The notes: generated by a model from the letters alone, not told the origin. Positions 1-9,299 are shown, numbered from the stretch's first letter. The stretch is DNA of 50,842 nt from a virus (IMGVR_UViG_3300029977_000003:1-50842); one strand, 5' to 3'. Made by a program: numbers and translations.

Positions 1-212
1 GTGGCCGTTTTCCGCCGCGGCGGTGGCGGTGGCTGTGGTGGTGGCCGTGGTGGCGGTGGCCGTGGTGGTGGCCGTGGTGGTGGCTGCGGTGGCCGTTTCC
101 CGCCGCGGTGGTGGCCGTGGTGGCCGTTTTTTCGCCGCGGCGGTGGCGGTGGCCGTGGTGGCCGTGGTGGTGGCCGCGGTGGCCGTTTTCCGCCGTGATG
201 GTGGCCGCGGTT
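1..212. repeat. GC-rich low-complexity repeat at left edge
   Basis: About 210 bases are built from GGTGGC, GGCCGT and CGCCGCGG words. A longer unit starting GTGGCCGTTTTCCGCCG recurs imperfectly near 1, 90, 118 and 179. G-rich runs of this kind can form G-quadruplexes. All three frames give Gly/Arg- or Val/Ala-only translations, so I do not call a protein. It lies at the window boundary and may be a terminus or the point where assembly stopped. Confidence 0.8.
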
Positions 213-351
213 TTCATTTTCTCAAAATTTTCGATAATTTCCCTGCGAAAATGAAAAAATTAGAGTGGGCCAGCGAAAATTTTCGCTATGGGTCCCCTTC
301 GCAATTCCCAAGCCAATTTTTGGCTCGTCCACGCTGCCACCTCATTTCATC
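213..351. promoter_or_regulatory. AT-rich region with 16-bp palindrome
   Basis: This AT-rich stretch follows the G-rich repeat. It holds a perfect 16-bp palindrome, AGCGAAAATTTTCGCT (272-287), and a related AAAATTTTCG string near 224. It lies upstream of the first rightward promoter, so a protein-binding site is plausible. A similar TTTTCGAAAAT string occurs near 50747, close to the other window end. Function is inferred only. Confidence 0.35.
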
Positions 352-380
352 TTGTCTCCCAAACTTTTTCCTGTTATACT
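352..380 (+). promoter_or_regulatory. promoter of the rightward tail operon
   Basis: The -35 TTGTCT (352-357), a 17-bp spacer and the extended -10 TGT-TATACT (372-380) form a good sigma70-like promoter. The expected start of transcription is near 387, where an in-frame GTG lies, so the first gene may be translated from a leaderless mRNA. Confidence 0.6.
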
Positions 381-386
381 TGTCTC

Positions 387-848
387 GTGCATTCTCTTTA
401 TCTTTTTGCCGGTCCTTCGAATTTAGCTCATCTAGACGAAGCGTTTTCTCGTCGTCTTCAGCCGGGTTGTTTTGTGATTTGGCGTGATGGTTATGTGAAT
501 TTTCGGTTGAATTTGATGTTAGATGGGCGTGGGGTGAAGTTTCGGTATGTGGAGGATTTGGGGGTATTGAAGCCGGGGTGGTTTACGGGGAGGGTAGGTT
601 TGGTGGGGTTTGAGGATGATGCGCATTTGGTGGATTTTGTGAAGGACCTATTGGTGGTGTGTGATGTTGCGGTGCGATTTCGGACGGGTATTGGGGATTT
701 TCGGGCGTTAGGGATGCTGGTAGCGATGGCGGATCGGGTGGAGGTGATGGGGAAGTCTTGTTTTGTTTGTGGGAGGCCGGGGGCAAAGATTGAGGATGAG
801 TTTGGGAGGGTTTACTGCGGAGTATGTTGGAAGGGGGGAAGGCTATGA
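387..848 (+). CDS. hypothetical protein with C-terminal zinc ribbon
   Basis: First gene of the rightward operon, about 153 aa if started at GTG 387. The frame is open further upstream to an ATG at 288, but that start precedes the promoter. The C-terminus carries two CxxC knuckles (CFVCG and CGVC, about 14 residues apart), typical of a small zinc ribbon. The rest is unrecognised. Its stop overlaps the next start (ATGA at 845-848), so the two are probably translationally coupled. Codons end mostly in G or T, as in its neighbours. A DNA- or RNA-binding role is possible but not shown. Confidence 0.6.
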   Translation: MHSLYLFAGPSNLAHLDEAFSRRLQPGCFVIWRDGYVNFRLNLMLDGRGVKFRYVEDLGVLKPGWFTGRVGLVGFEDDAHLVDFVKDLLVVCDVAVRFRTGIGDFRALGMLVAMADRVEVMGKSCFVCGRPGAKIEDEFGRVYCGVCWKGGRL

Positions 849-1885
849 AAGTTTTGCTTGTGGTGGAGTCGGTGGCGAAGAGCATGGGGTCGGAGCGGGT
901 GGTGGACTCTACGGCGAAGTGGTTACGGAGGGAGGGAGTTGATGTAGCGATTTTGGATCCGCGGCTAGATCTTCCTTTGTGGCTGGTTCGTGAGTTTGAC
1001 GTGGTTCATGTCTTCAATTCGGGCGGTTCTTTGCGGGCGGTTTTCGAGCTAGTTAACGGAGTAAAGGGCGAGAAGCCGATTGTGCTAACGGTGACGTATT
1101 GGCCTCCTACGGTGGGGGAGATCAAGTTAGCGGAGAAGGTGATGGGGTTAGATGGGGAGAGGATTGCGATTTTGATGCAAGCTCGGGCGGCGAAGGATGT
1201 GACGTTATTTAGGATTGCGGAGAGGGCGGATGCGTTGATTTTTACGAGTGAGAGGGAGATGAAAGCTTTCTTCGAGGCTGAGGAAAGTTTCGGGTTTAGG
1301 GCGAAGGGGCTTTGCGAGGTAGTGGAGAATGCGGTGGATCCGGAAGAGGTAAGCGAGGTAAAGGTGGAGAAGGAATGTGGTTTATGTGCGACGGTGGGAC
1401 GGGTGGAGGTTGCGAAGAACCAATGGACGGTAATTCAGGCTCTTCGGGAGCTTAAGAAGGAGTTTCCTGTAATCAGATATGTGAGTGTGGGGCGAGACAG
1501 TTTACGGCTTTCGGAGAAGGCGAAGGAAGGGTGGATTGAGTTTACTGGTGAGGTTGAGCCGCTGGAGGCTTTGCGGGTTTTGGGGCGGGCTGAGGTGCAT
1601 ATTTTGGCGAGTTTGCGGGACACGCCGGGGTTAGCTTCTTTGGAGGCTGCGGCGTTGGGGTGCAAGCTTGTAGTTTCGGATGATCCTTATGGTACGGCGC
1701 GGGATTATTTCCCTGAGGACATGGTTTCTTTTGTGGATCCTCTTTCTCCGATCAGCGTGTATCGTGGGATTCTGGAAGAGCTTTCCCGGGAAAGGCGTTG
1801 GGGGCTGAGGGAGTGGGTCTTGGGGAAGTTCTCGTATCCAAAAGTTGTGAAGAAGCTGATCGAGTTATACAATCAAGTGAGGTGA
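845..1885 (+). CDS. glycosyltransferase, GT-B fold (GT4-like)
   Basis: 346 aa, starting at the ATG preceded by a strong purine-rich ribosome site. It begins MKVLLVVESV, the usual first strand of a GT-B glycosyltransferase. The C-terminal half has the nucleotide-sugar-binding layout of family GT4: 'VGRVEVAKNQWTVIQAL', 'FTGEV', 'ILASLRDTPGLASLEAAALG' with the donor-binding Glu in LEAA, then 'VVSDDPYGTARDYF'. It should move a sugar from an activated donor to an unknown acceptor in the cytoplasm. Phage uses include glycosylating virion proteins or DNA, or altering host surface sugars. It sits directly before the tail chaperone genes, which favours a virion target. A second GT4-like enzyme is at 44783 and an epimerase at 16847. 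Confidence 0.8.
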   Translation: MKVLLVVESVAKSMGSERVVDSTAKWLRREGVDVAILDPRLDLPLWLVREFDVVHVFNSGGSLRAVFELVNGVKGEKPIVLTVTYWPPTVGEIKLAEKVMGLDGERIAILMQARAAKDVTLFRIAERADALIFTSEREMKAFFEAEESFGFRAKGLCEVVENAVDPEEVSEVKVEKECGLCATVGRVEVAKNQWTVIQALRELKKEFPVIRYVSVGRDSLRLSEKAKEGWIEFTGEVEPLEALRVLGRAEVHILASLRDTPGLASLEAAALGCKLVVSDDPYGTARDYFPEDMVSFVDPLSPISVYRGILEELSRERRWGLREWVLGKFSYPKVVKKLIELYNQVR

Positions 1886-1892
1886 TGGAAAG

Positions 1893-2285
1893 ATGGCAGT
1901 GAAGGATCGGGCGTTAGCGGAGCTCCTGCAGCGGGCTTTAGCGGATGAGCTGGCGGTCGAGGTTCAGGGTGTGCGGATCAGGTTTGGGCGGCTTACGGTG
2001 AATGATTTCGTGAAGCTGGACGAGAAGCTGGGAGTGAACATTTTTGGCGAGCTTATGGAAGCTGCGCGGGCTGGAGGTGGGTTACCGAAGCTTTGGAGTT
2101 ATAAGTTTCAGCGGGAGCTTCTGGGCCAGTCCTTGCGGAAATTTGAGCCGGAGATAACCGATGAAGAGGTGGGGCTGGTTTTGTCGTTGATTCCAGCGGA
2201 CAAGTTGGGTGAGATTTTGACTTGGGTTTTGGCGGGTGTTCGGCCGGAGGAGATGAAAGATCGCCCTTTACCGACGCAGAGTTAG
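1893..2285 (+). CDS. tail assembly chaperone, short form (G-like)
   Basis: 130 aa, unframeshifted product of the tail-chaperone locus. It lies upstream of the tape measure and overlaps a second reading frame in the -1 position, the arrangement of lambda G/GT. The first 100 residues resemble phage tail-assembly chaperones: an acidic, helical domain with 'GVRIRFGRLTVNDFVKLDEKLG' followed by charged helices. Such proteins coat the tape measure and recruit tail-tube subunits. Translation that does not slip ends at TAG 2283-2285, five codons after the slippery site. Confidence 0.8.
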   Translation: MAVKDRALAELLQRALADELAVEVQGVRIRFGRLTVNDFVKLDEKLGVNIFGELMEAARAGGGLPKLWSYKFQRELLGQSLRKFEPEITDEEVGLVLSLIPADKLGEILTWVLAGVRPEEMKDRPLPTQS

Positions 2286-2614
2286 AGGAGATTGTAAGAG
2301 GAATTCCCGTTTTCCGGGCGGATGTTTACTTCCCGCTTCTTTTACATCTCTATCCTGGACTTTCCCTTGACGACCTTTACAAGCTAAATCTCACTGAGCT
2401 TGGGATCTTGATTGGCGGCCTGGAGTGGGTGATGAAATGGCATGTTATGCTTTCTCCTTTCAAGGATAAGAAGACGAAGGTCAAGATTCCTGATCCGATC
2501 GACTTTTATCATGGTGAGGACTTGCTTAGGGCTGGGAAGATTCCGCGGGAGAAATATCTTGAAATTCAGAAAAAGTTGGTTAGAGAAGCCGCTGAGCCTA
2601 AAGGTAGGAGGTGA
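1893..2614 (+). CDS. tail assembly chaperone, frameshifted long form (GT-like)
   Basis: A -1 slip on CCCTTTA (2264-2270) would join the G-like frame (126 codons) to the downstream frame (114 residues), giving about 240 aa. After the slip the reading continues TDAELEEIVRGIPVF and ends REAAEPKGRR. The downstream frame has no good start of its own: its first ATG at 2222 lacks a ribosome site and translates as Gly/Cys-rich shadow sequence until the slip point. The ratio of short to long form is usually fixed in siphoviruses and is needed for tail assembly. Slip site and frame are seen directly; use is inferred from the family. Confidence 0.8.
2264..2270 (+). other. -1 ribosomal frameshift slippery heptamer CCCTTTA
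   Basis: The zero frame reads C CCT TTA, matching the X XXY YYZ rule. Slipping back one base gives CCC TTT and enters the downstream chaperone frame. A weak CCCG/CGGG stem lies about 35 nt downstream and may or may not stimulate slipping. Confidence 0.8.
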
Positions 2615-2619
2615 GGGAG

Positions 2620-2661
2620 ATGGCCAAGAGGAAGCGTGGTCGGAAAGCGAAGAAGGCTTGA
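2620..2661 (+). CDS. 13-aa highly basic peptide
   Basis: ATG 2620 with an upstream GGAGGTGAGGGA ribosome site opens a 13-codon frame encoding MAKRKRGRKAKKA, nine of 13 residues Lys or Arg. It lies between the frameshifted chaperone and a strong terminator. It may be a real micropeptide, for example nucleic-acid binding, or a translated leader whose ribosome occupancy affects the terminator 20 nt downstream. Length alone cannot decide. Confidence 0.35.
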   Translation: MAKRKRGRKAKKA

Positions 2662-2681
2662 TGGTTTTCGCGGCGCGTTGG

Positions 2682-2720
2682 ACAAGGGACGAGGGCAGCC
2701 TCGTCCCTTGTTTTATTTTC
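2682..2720 (+). terminator. strong intrinsic terminator before the tape measure
   Basis: A perfect 13-bp stem (ACAAGGGACGAGG, loop GCAG) is followed by TTTATTTTC. It should end most transcription from the left operon before the tape measure gene, which has its own promoter just downstream. Confidence 0.9.
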
Positions 2721-2728
2721 GGATTTTC

Positions 2729-2757
2729 TTGACCTTGTCTCTCTTCGGGGCTAAGTT
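2729..2757 (+). promoter_or_regulatory. promoter of tape measure gene
   Basis: TTGACC (2729-2734), a 17-bp spacer and TAAGTT (2752-2757), then nine bases CTTTCTGCC and ATG 2767. The -10 is weak, but the same CTTTCTGCC-ATG block follows a TAAAAT box at 13965, and a preceding terminator makes a promoter necessary here. The mRNA would be essentially leaderless. Confidence 0.55.
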
Positions 2758-2766
2758 CTTTCTGCC

Positions 2767-5700
2767 ATGGCGACTCAACCCATTGCTGAGGCTGCAGTCC
2801 GAATAGTTGCGGACACAGCTGAGCTTGAGGCTGCGCTTAAGAGTGCTGAGAAAGCCTTTACTTCCTTTGTTGCAAAATGGGTCTCAATTGGCGCTGCAGC
2901 GAAAGGAGTTTTTGATGCATTGATGGAGCAAGAGCGAGCCTTGCGCTTGGTCTCCGCAGAGATGGGGGTTGGGCGCGAGGCCGCCATGGCTTATGTTAAA
3001 TCCGTTGATCAAATTCGCCTCTATTGGGGCTTCGCTCGTGAGGAGGCGGTAAAGGCCGCGACCAACATTGCCGACGCAGGGTACACCGCAGCTGAATCGG
3101 CTTCGATTCTGGAAGAGGCAATGAAGTTGGCGGGCTCTACCGGCGCAAGCCTAGCAAATGTTGCGGACGTCCTCGCCTCTACAATGCGAGCTTACAACTT
3201 GAGCACCAATGAAGCCGGTAGGGCTGCCGAGAATCTCTTCTACATCCTTGCCGCAGGTCGTGTAACTCTGGAGGATCTTGACCTCGGTTTCAACCGCTTA
3301 TTGGTCGTAGCACGACCGTTAGGGGTCTCCCTCGAAGAGCTCACTGCGAGCTACACAGTCATGTCCCAGAAGACGACCGAGACCTATAACATCTATTTGG
3401 CCTTGATGGGCGTGATCAAGGCCATGATCAATCCAACGAAACAGCTCCAGGAAATTCTTCTTGCTCATGGTTATGCCTCTGGTCTTGCGGCACTTAAGTC
3501 TATGGGCTTCCTCGGAGTGATGAAGCTCCTTTGGGATGAAATGGCGAAGGGTAGACTGAGGCTCCAGGACATCATTTCTGATATTCGTGCGGTTTCTGGT
3601 CTAGCTAGCATTACCTCCGGCGATATCGAAAAGATGTTCCAAGCATTCCAGGACTTAACAAAGGGTGAAACTGGCTACCATGAAGCTACTCAAGCTTTCA
3701 CGGAGTCATTTATTCGCCAATGGAATGAGGTTAAGGAAACCTTGAAGCTTGTTGCTGCCGATATTGCGACAATTGTGCTTCCGGCTCTAAAGGGCTTATT
3801 GGATATTGTGAGGGGCCTTGCCGGCGCGTTAAAAACTGTAGCTGAGTTCGAATTAAGAATAATGGGAGTCAACATCACTGGCCAAGATCAATTTAGGAAG
3901 GCCGCTTCCGCGCTTCAAGTCCTACTACTTGCCCTTCTTCCGATTCTCGGACGGAAGTTTACGTTTGGGAATGTTCTGAAGTGGCTTATCCCATTGGAAC
4001 TTTCGTTAGAGATTGCCAAGATCCTTGCTCGTTCTACAGCAAGTCCAGCTTCAACGGCTGAAACCATACTGCGGGCGGTTGTTACTGGGGTTGGCGCAGC
4101 ACTAGCGGCGGCTGGGCTTGTTACAGGAAACATTTTCGTGGCTTTGGGGGGCCTAGTGATCGAGATCGCAGGGCAAATCGTTTTGAACCTTACCTTTAAG
4201 CCTCAGACTCCAGTAGATATTTCGAAGGTTCTCGAGGAGCAAGTCTTCCAGCCCTTTGGAACTTCCATGGAGGAACTCAATCAGAAAGTTCAGGAAATTG
4301 CAGGTCAAATGACGGTCAAAATAACGCCTAACATAGTGAGTGCACTTCCGCTTCTTCCTCCGAGGGAACTCCTGATTGGATTAACAAAGGCTTCGCAGGA
4401 ACTGCAGGAGAGGTTCGCCCAAATCAAGAAAGAGCACCTTACTCCGGACGTTTACAAGGCTCTCGGCTTCGTGTTCGGGAAAGCGATGGCGGATGCCTTC
4501 TTTGATTTCGAGACACGGATGCAGGCTCTTGCTGAGGCCATTAACCGTAACCTCCAGATTGGGATTGCGGAGTGGGATTTAAGGCTATCCAAGGCTCCCA
4601 CTGAATTTTGGGCGGCTTTCGCTTACGCGCAGAGCACAACCTTGGACGTATTGGCAACGCGGCTGGCTGAGCTTGGGGTTGATGTTCAGCTAATCAGCCC
4701 TCAGGCAGTTGAGGATGCTAGCAGTGCGATGGAGGCTCATCTCACGAAGCTCTCGACGGAGCTTCGAGAGGTCGTTTCCAGGTTTTCGGAGAGCTTGGCA
4801 GGCTACTTAATTGATGGCATTCTTACAGCTCTAAAACAGGGCCAAGATGCCTTAGAGAGTTTCCTTGCACAGGTAGCTGGGTTAGCTAGGACTATCGGAC
4901 CAAAAGCGGTAGTTGAGCTGATCGAAGGAATTGATGACGCGATTAAGGAGATCGATAAATACGGCGAAGTTCTAGGTTCGCTTCCTCCAGAATATGAGAA
5001 AACTCGGGCAGCGCTGGTCTCGTTGAAGGAAAGCATCGTTGGCATAAAGAGCCCCATTGAGATCGCGGTCTCCTCATTTAGAGCTCAGCTCGAGAGCGTT
5101 AATTTCGGTGGTCTTGCTGGCGGGATCTGGGATGTTATTAACGCTATCTCCGGCATGAAGGATGTCAACTGGATAGTTACCCTGTTACGAAGCGAGATCG
5201 AAGTTCGAAAGGACCAGCCAGCGCAGCTTCTTGCTCTTTCGGATGCGATTCTTACGGTTCTTGAAAGACTCAGGGAGGCAGCCTCCACTCTCGAAGGTTG
5301 GGGCGTGGAGGTTCCAGAAAAGATTCGGGCTGGAATTGCAGCGCTCTCCACTTTCGAGAGGACTACGTCGCTTGAGACCGAGCTTCTCAAGGCCAGCTTT
5401 GGTGGGCTTCAACAAATGCTTTATGAGCGAATTGGAGCTGAGTTAGAGGCGGGAAAAAGCGTTGACGAAGTTGCGCATTCTTTGCGAGTCCTTGCTGCAT
5501 CCGTGGCAGACAACCCGGCAGCGCTCAAGGAATTAGCAGAGACTGCCATTTCGCTGCGAAAGCAACTTGAGGATGTAGTGAGGACTTACAATTTTGCTTT
5601 ACAGCCAGTCCCTAAGAAGATTCAGGATAGCCTTGCTGCTCTTACGAAGTTCACAAAGGCCATGGAGGATTCGGCCGAGGATCTTATCACCTCATTTCGT

Positions 5701-8415
5701 AAAGCTCGGCTACCCGATCTTCAGGAAAGGTTGCTTCGCCTTCTTATAGCTGTGATCTCTTATAGCGAGGTTCAAGAACAGGCTGCTCAGGCTATGGAAT
5801 TCCTTAGGAGTGCCTTCTCTGAGACGAGCACATTCCTTTATGACTTCGCTAAATCGGTTTTGCAGGTTTCCTCCAGCGCTGAATCTTCTGGCGCAGTATT
5901 GGGGCTTAGTCTTAGCCAACTAAGTTTCACGACCGAGAAGAGTGCAGAAAGGCTTTCTTCTGCCCTAGACTCTGTGGCCGCGGGTTCGAAAAGCCTCCTA
6001 GCTTCCCTTGGGAGTGTTAGTGCTCGACTGCCAACTCTTTTCACGACAGTAACTCCTCCCGCGTTTAGTCTCGCTTTCGTGACAACGCCTGCTGTAGTCA
6101 GTCTCTCAAGGACGATCGAGGAAATCAGCGCGAAGATTAATCAGTCAGCCCAAACATTAACGGGTCTTAGCCAAAGCGTAGCCAACTTGCCCGGACTTTT
6201 TACGAATCTGCAAGAACAGGGAGCACAACTTACACTCGGTCTTTCCTTCCTTCAGATACAGAGCACGGACCTCAGCACGCGAATCGCTATGGTCGCTACC
6301 GAGCTTCAGAATCTTGGCGAGGCCACGAAAAGCTTAAGCGAGACTGCTCGACAGGCTGCGGCCGAAATGGACCCATTCACGAGAGTTCTTGCCGAGGTGT
6401 GGGGCACTCTTATGAAGGGAGCGGAAGGCGGCGCAGAGGCTGCCGAAAAGGCCCTCCGAGCTTTGGCTGAAAGGCTAGCAAAAGAAGCCGAGGGCGAAGG
6501 AGTAAACATTGCGCCCCTTCTTGAACTAATTGAAGTGTCTCAGGGCTTGAGGGACGCCTTGGGGAAGTACTTGGATTTCGTTACAGAGAAGCAGATCCCA
6601 ATTAACGAAGACCTGAAAAGGAAGCTAGAAGCAGCTAGGACCGCCCTTGACAATTTTGTCGGCGAGGCGAAAGACAGTTCCGAGTTTCTTAGGAAACTGC
6701 AAAGCGCCCTTGAAGAAGGTATTAACTCTATAGCCAGAGCAATGGGCATTGAGATCCCGTCCTCAGTTTCCTATGCAATCTCCGCTTTACTAGGAATCGA
6801 ATCATTCGATCCCATCATATTTGCAATTAAAGCTGCGGTTGATCTCGCTGTGTTCTCATTAAATCAAGCGAGGGCGTCACTTGATCAGGCAAAGCGGAGT
6901 TTGGATCAGTTTATTGATTCCGTTCTCGACTTGACGGAGATCTTTTGGGAACTAGTTACAAGCTCTAAGCCTTATGCGGATTTGATGAGCATCATGTCGT
7001 TTGTAGTCGGGGCCCTCATCGACACACTACTTGCTTTCTTATGGCCGCTTGTGGCGATCCTTCAAGAACTTGGTATTGTCGCAAGCGACTTCTTGAATGC
7101 GCTTTATCCGCTTGAACGGGAGACCGAGGAGGTTACGAAGCAAGCGCGGACTTTTACAGAGCTCAATGTTCCTGCAGGATTCAAGGAGCTTGCCGCCAGA
7201 CTCGAGTACCTGGTAGCACGTCCGGGCGAGCCCTACGTGCCTGAGGCTGCTGAAGCTGGCGGAGGCGCGGCGCCTAGACCAGGTCCATATCAGCCTCCGG
7301 AGGTTAAGATCCCCGCTTGGGCTAGAGATCTAATCGAAGGCTTCCGCGGGATCATTGAGGAGATCAAGGCTGCCCTTCAGAAAGCACTTGCAGGGCTTCT
7401 GAGTTTCGCACAAGCGATTGCGCCGGCCTTCACCGAGCTTCTCCTTTCGGTGATTAAGACCTTTGCTAGTTCCCTTGCCATAATTGTCGATTGGCTTAAT
7501 TCCACGGCGGCTCCGATCCTCATCCAGATCTTCCAAAGCTTAACGGATTTCTGGAATAACCAGGTTGCTCCATGGATCACTTCAACAATTCTTCCCGGTC
7601 TCCTTGGTATGTTTACAGCTCTCCTGGACTTCCTGAATACTACGGTGCTACCTTTCATCGAGAACTATGTATTCCCGTTACTTCAGAAGCTATGGCCCTT
7701 AATTGAGCAAATATTTTATGAGCTTTTCGACGCATTAAAGCGGGTTATCAGTTGGCTTCAGCAGAACTGGCCATTAATCGAGCAGTGGATCAACAACATG
7801 CTCCAGGAATGGAAAAACAACATCTTGAAGGGCCTGGATCTTTGGAAAGCCGATATGCAAGCCAAGGCGGGTGATTTCTGGGGCTCCTGGCAAACAATTT
7901 GGCAAAGCCAGAACTTGACGTTCTGGGAAAAGGTTTTGGCTGGCTGGATCCCAGTACAGCAAGCTTTTGCACAGGGACAAGTGGCTTTAGGCCTCTTCCT
8001 TGCTGCCATTCAAGTTGTCACGACGGTTTTAGGGTTGGCGGTCCAGGGTCTACTGCTTTTTGTCCAGGTCTTCAAGGCCGCGATCGATGTAATTGCTAGT
8101 GTTGTTAGATTCTTTTGGAACGTACTTGCCGACTTTATTGCCACGATCACCTTTGGCCTAGTTCGTCTTCCTAGGCTTCAGGAGGGCGGTATCATAGCAA
8201 AGCCAACTGTTCTTATGGCAGGCGAAGCTGGTCCCGAGGCGATTATTCCGCTGCCGGAGTTCAATGCTTTGATCAATGCCCTTAATGTCCCCAAAGGCGC
8301 TGGAGGCGAGTTCACGCTTGTGAATGAGATTCATATTGAGGTGGATGGGCGCGAGCTCGCGGCGATTGTCAAGCGTCAGGAAGTCCGGGAAGCTATAATA
8401 AGGGGCAGGTGGTGA
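2767..8415 (+). CDS. tail tape measure protein
   Basis: 1882 aa, the largest gene. The N-terminal 300 residues match the phage tail tape measure domain (PhageMin_Tail / TIGR01760 type): 'MEQERALRLVSAEMG' followed by alternating short helices. A long alpha-helical, Ala/Leu/Ser-rich middle follows, with hydrophobic helices around residues 380-480 and 1390-1460 and Trp-rich stretches near 1640-1760. The C-terminus has the typical GEAGPEAIIPL motif about 60 residues from the end. Tape measure length sets tail length; at the usual ~0.15 nm per residue the tail would be near 280 nm. The hydrophobic segments may help form the channel for DNA entry. No ribosome site precedes ATG 2767, which supports a leaderless start. 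Confidence 0.95.
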   Translation: MATQPIAEAAVRIVADTAELEAALKSAEKAFTSFVAKWVSIGAAAKGVFDALMEQERALRLVSAEMGVGREAAMAYVKSVDQIRLYWGFAREEAVKAATNIADAGYTAAESASILEEAMKLAGSTGASLANVADVLASTMRAYNLSTNEAGRAAENLFYILAAGRVTLEDLDLGFNRLLVVARPLGVSLEELTASYTVMSQKTTETYNIYLALMGVIKAMINPTKQLQEILLAHGYASGLAALKSMGFLGVMKLLWDEMAKGRLRLQDIISDIRAVSGLASITSGDIEKMFQAFQDLTKGETGYHEATQAFTESFIRQWNEVKETLKLVAADIATIVLPALKGLLDIVRGLAGALKTVAEFELRIMGVNITGQDQFRKAASALQVLLLALLPILGRKFTFGNVLKWLIPLELSLEIAKILARSTASPASTAETILRAVVTGVGAALAAAGLVTGNIFVALGGLVIEIAGQIVLNLTFKPQTPVDISKVLEEQVFQPFGTSMEELNQKVQEIAGQMTVKITPNIVSALPLLPPRELLIGLTKASQELQERFAQIKKEHLTPDVYKALGFVFGKAMADAFFDFETRMQALAEAINRNLQIGIAEWDLRLSKAPTEFWAAFAYAQSTTLDVLATRLAELGVDVQLISPQAVEDASSAMEAHLTKLSTELREVVSRFSESLAGYLIDGILTALKQGQDALESFLAQVAGLARTIGPKAVVELIEGIDDAIKEIDKYGEVLGSLPPEYEKTRAALVSLKESIVGIKSPIEIAVSSFRAQLESVNFGGLAGGIWDVINAISGMKDVNWIVTLLRSEIEVRKDQPAQLLALSDAILTVLERLREAASTLEGWGVEVPEKIRAGIAALSTFERTTSLETELLKASFGGLQQMLYERIGAELEAGKSVDEVAHSLRVLAASVADNPAALKELAETAISLRKQLEDVVRTYNFALQPVPKKIQDSLAALTKFTKAMEDSAEDLITSFRKARLPDLQERLLRLLIAVISYSEVQEQAAQAMEFLRSAFSETSTFLYDFAKSVLQVSSSAESSGAVLGLSLSQLSFTTEKSAERLSSALDSVAAGSKSLLASLGSVSARLPTLFTTVTPPAFSLAFVTTPAVVSLSRTIEEISAKINQSAQTLTGLSQSVANLPGLFTNLQEQGAQLTLGLSFLQIQSTDLSTRIAMVATELQNLGEATKSLSETARQAAAEMDPFTRVLAEVWGTLMKGAEGGAEAAEKALRALAERLAKEAEGEGVNIAPLLELIEVSQGLRDALGKYLDFVTEKQIPINEDLKRKLEAARTALDNFVGEAKDSSEFLRKLQSALEEGINSIARAMGIEIPSSVSYAISALLGIESFDPIIFAIKAAVDLAVFSLNQARASLDQAKRSLDQFIDSVLDLTEIFWELVTSSKPYADLMSIMSFVVGALIDTLLAFLWPLVAILQELGIVASDFLNALYPLERETEEVTKQARTFTELNVPAGFKELAARLEYLVARPGEPYVPEAAEAGGGAAPRPGPYQPPEVKIPAWARDLIEGFRGIIEEIKAALQKALAGLLSFAQAIAPAFTELLLSVIKTFASSLAIIVDWLNSTAAPILIQIFQSLTDFWNNQVAPWITSTILPGLLGMFTALLDFLNTTVLPFIENYVFPLLQKLWPLIEQIFYELFDALKRVISWLQQNWPLIEQWINNMLQEWKNNILKGLDLWKADMQAKAGDFWGSWQTIWQSQNLTFWEKVLAGWIPVQQAFAQGQVALGLFLAAIQVVTTVLGLAVQGLLLFVQVFKAAIDVIASVVRFFWNVLADFIATITFGLVRLPRLQEGGIIAKPTVLMAGEAGPEAIIPLPEFNALINALNVPKGAGGEFTLVNEIHIEVDGRELAAIVKRQEVREAIIRGRW

Positions 8416-8416
8416 T

Positions 8417-9298
8417 ATGCCGAGGCTGAAGGCGAAGAACTTAGCTCGAACGACTCTCGCAGCCGATCTTTCGGAGTCTGCTACAACTTGTACTGTAGCG
8501 GATTCCTCTCAGCTTCCTGATGCTCCATTTCGAGCAGTGATCGGAGGCTCTGAAATCGTTGAAGTAACAGCTAAGAACAACAACACCTTGACGATTGTTC
8601 GTGGCCAGGAGGGTACAACCGCTCAAGCCTGGCCTGCAGGAACGCCTATCGAGAACCGGTTCACAGCCGGCTATTGGGACGAAGTTTGTCGGCTTATTAG
8701 CCTTACCTCGGCGCAGACTGTCGCGATCTCAAACGACGCGATCACAATGACCCAGTCATTCCACCTCGTGGATACCGAGGATGGGGCTTCAACGGACAAC
8801 CTCTCCACGATAAACGGAGGTTCTGCCGGAGACCTCCTCTTCCTAAGACCCGTTTCGTCTTCTCGGCAAGTTGTCATAAAACATGGAGTAGGGAACATAA
8901 AGACACCAAGCGGACTTGATGTTCTGCTTGACTCAGTAGATAAGCTTGTAGCTCTCGCATATGATGGTTCATCTTGGCTAGTTTTGGGCGGAGACCTAGA
9001 TCTAAGCATAGGCATCAGAGTAGTCACGGGGTCTTATACACTTCAATTGTCTGATTCCGGGAAGCTCGTGCAGGTTAACTCCTCATCTGCAAGTACAGTC
9101 ACGATTCCGCCTAACTCAAGCGTTCCGTTCCGGACAGGGACAAGGATTGCTATTCAGCAGTATGGAACTGGCTCAGTCACTATTCAAGCGGGGTCCGGAG
9201 TTACATTGCGGGACCCGAACTCAATGGCATCGATCTCAACCCAGTATGATCTACGAGTTATTCTGAAGATCGGTTCGGATGAGTGGGTGATCATTTAG
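8417..9298 (+). CDS. tail tip/fibre structural protein
   Basis: 293 aa, two bases after the tape measure stop, with an AGGTGG ribosome site. The N-terminal 85 residues form a beta-rich module ('TCTVADSSQLP', 'GGSEIVEV', 'LTIVRGQEGT') common in phage tail and baseplate proteins, where it often precedes fibre domains. The C-terminal 100 residues ('LQLSDSGKLVQVNSS', 'VTIPPNSSVPFRTGTRI') resemble trimeric fibre segments with repeated beta-hairpins. No catalytic motif or signal peptide is seen. Position after the tape measure suggests a distal tail or adhesin-attachment role. Confidence 0.65.
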   Translation: MPRLKAKNLARTTLAADLSESATTCTVADSSQLPDAPFRAVIGGSEIVEVTAKNNNTLTIVRGQEGTTAQAWPAGTPIENRFTAGYWDEVCRLISLTSAQTVAISNDAITMTQSFHLVDTEDGASTDNLSTINGGSAGDLLFLRPVSSSRQVVIKHGVGNIKTPSGLDVLLDSVDKLVALAYDGSSWLVLGGDLDLSIGIRVVTGSYTLQLSDSGKLVQVNSSSASTVTIPPNSSVPFRTGTRIAIQQYGTGSVTIQAGSGVTLRDPNSMASISTQYDLRVILKIGSDEWVII

Positions 9299-9299
9299 T

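Noticed and set aside
1-487. Gly/Arg-rich and Val/Ala-rich open frames at the left edge
   Set aside because: They arise from the G-rich simple repeat; no start signal and all frames look equally biased.
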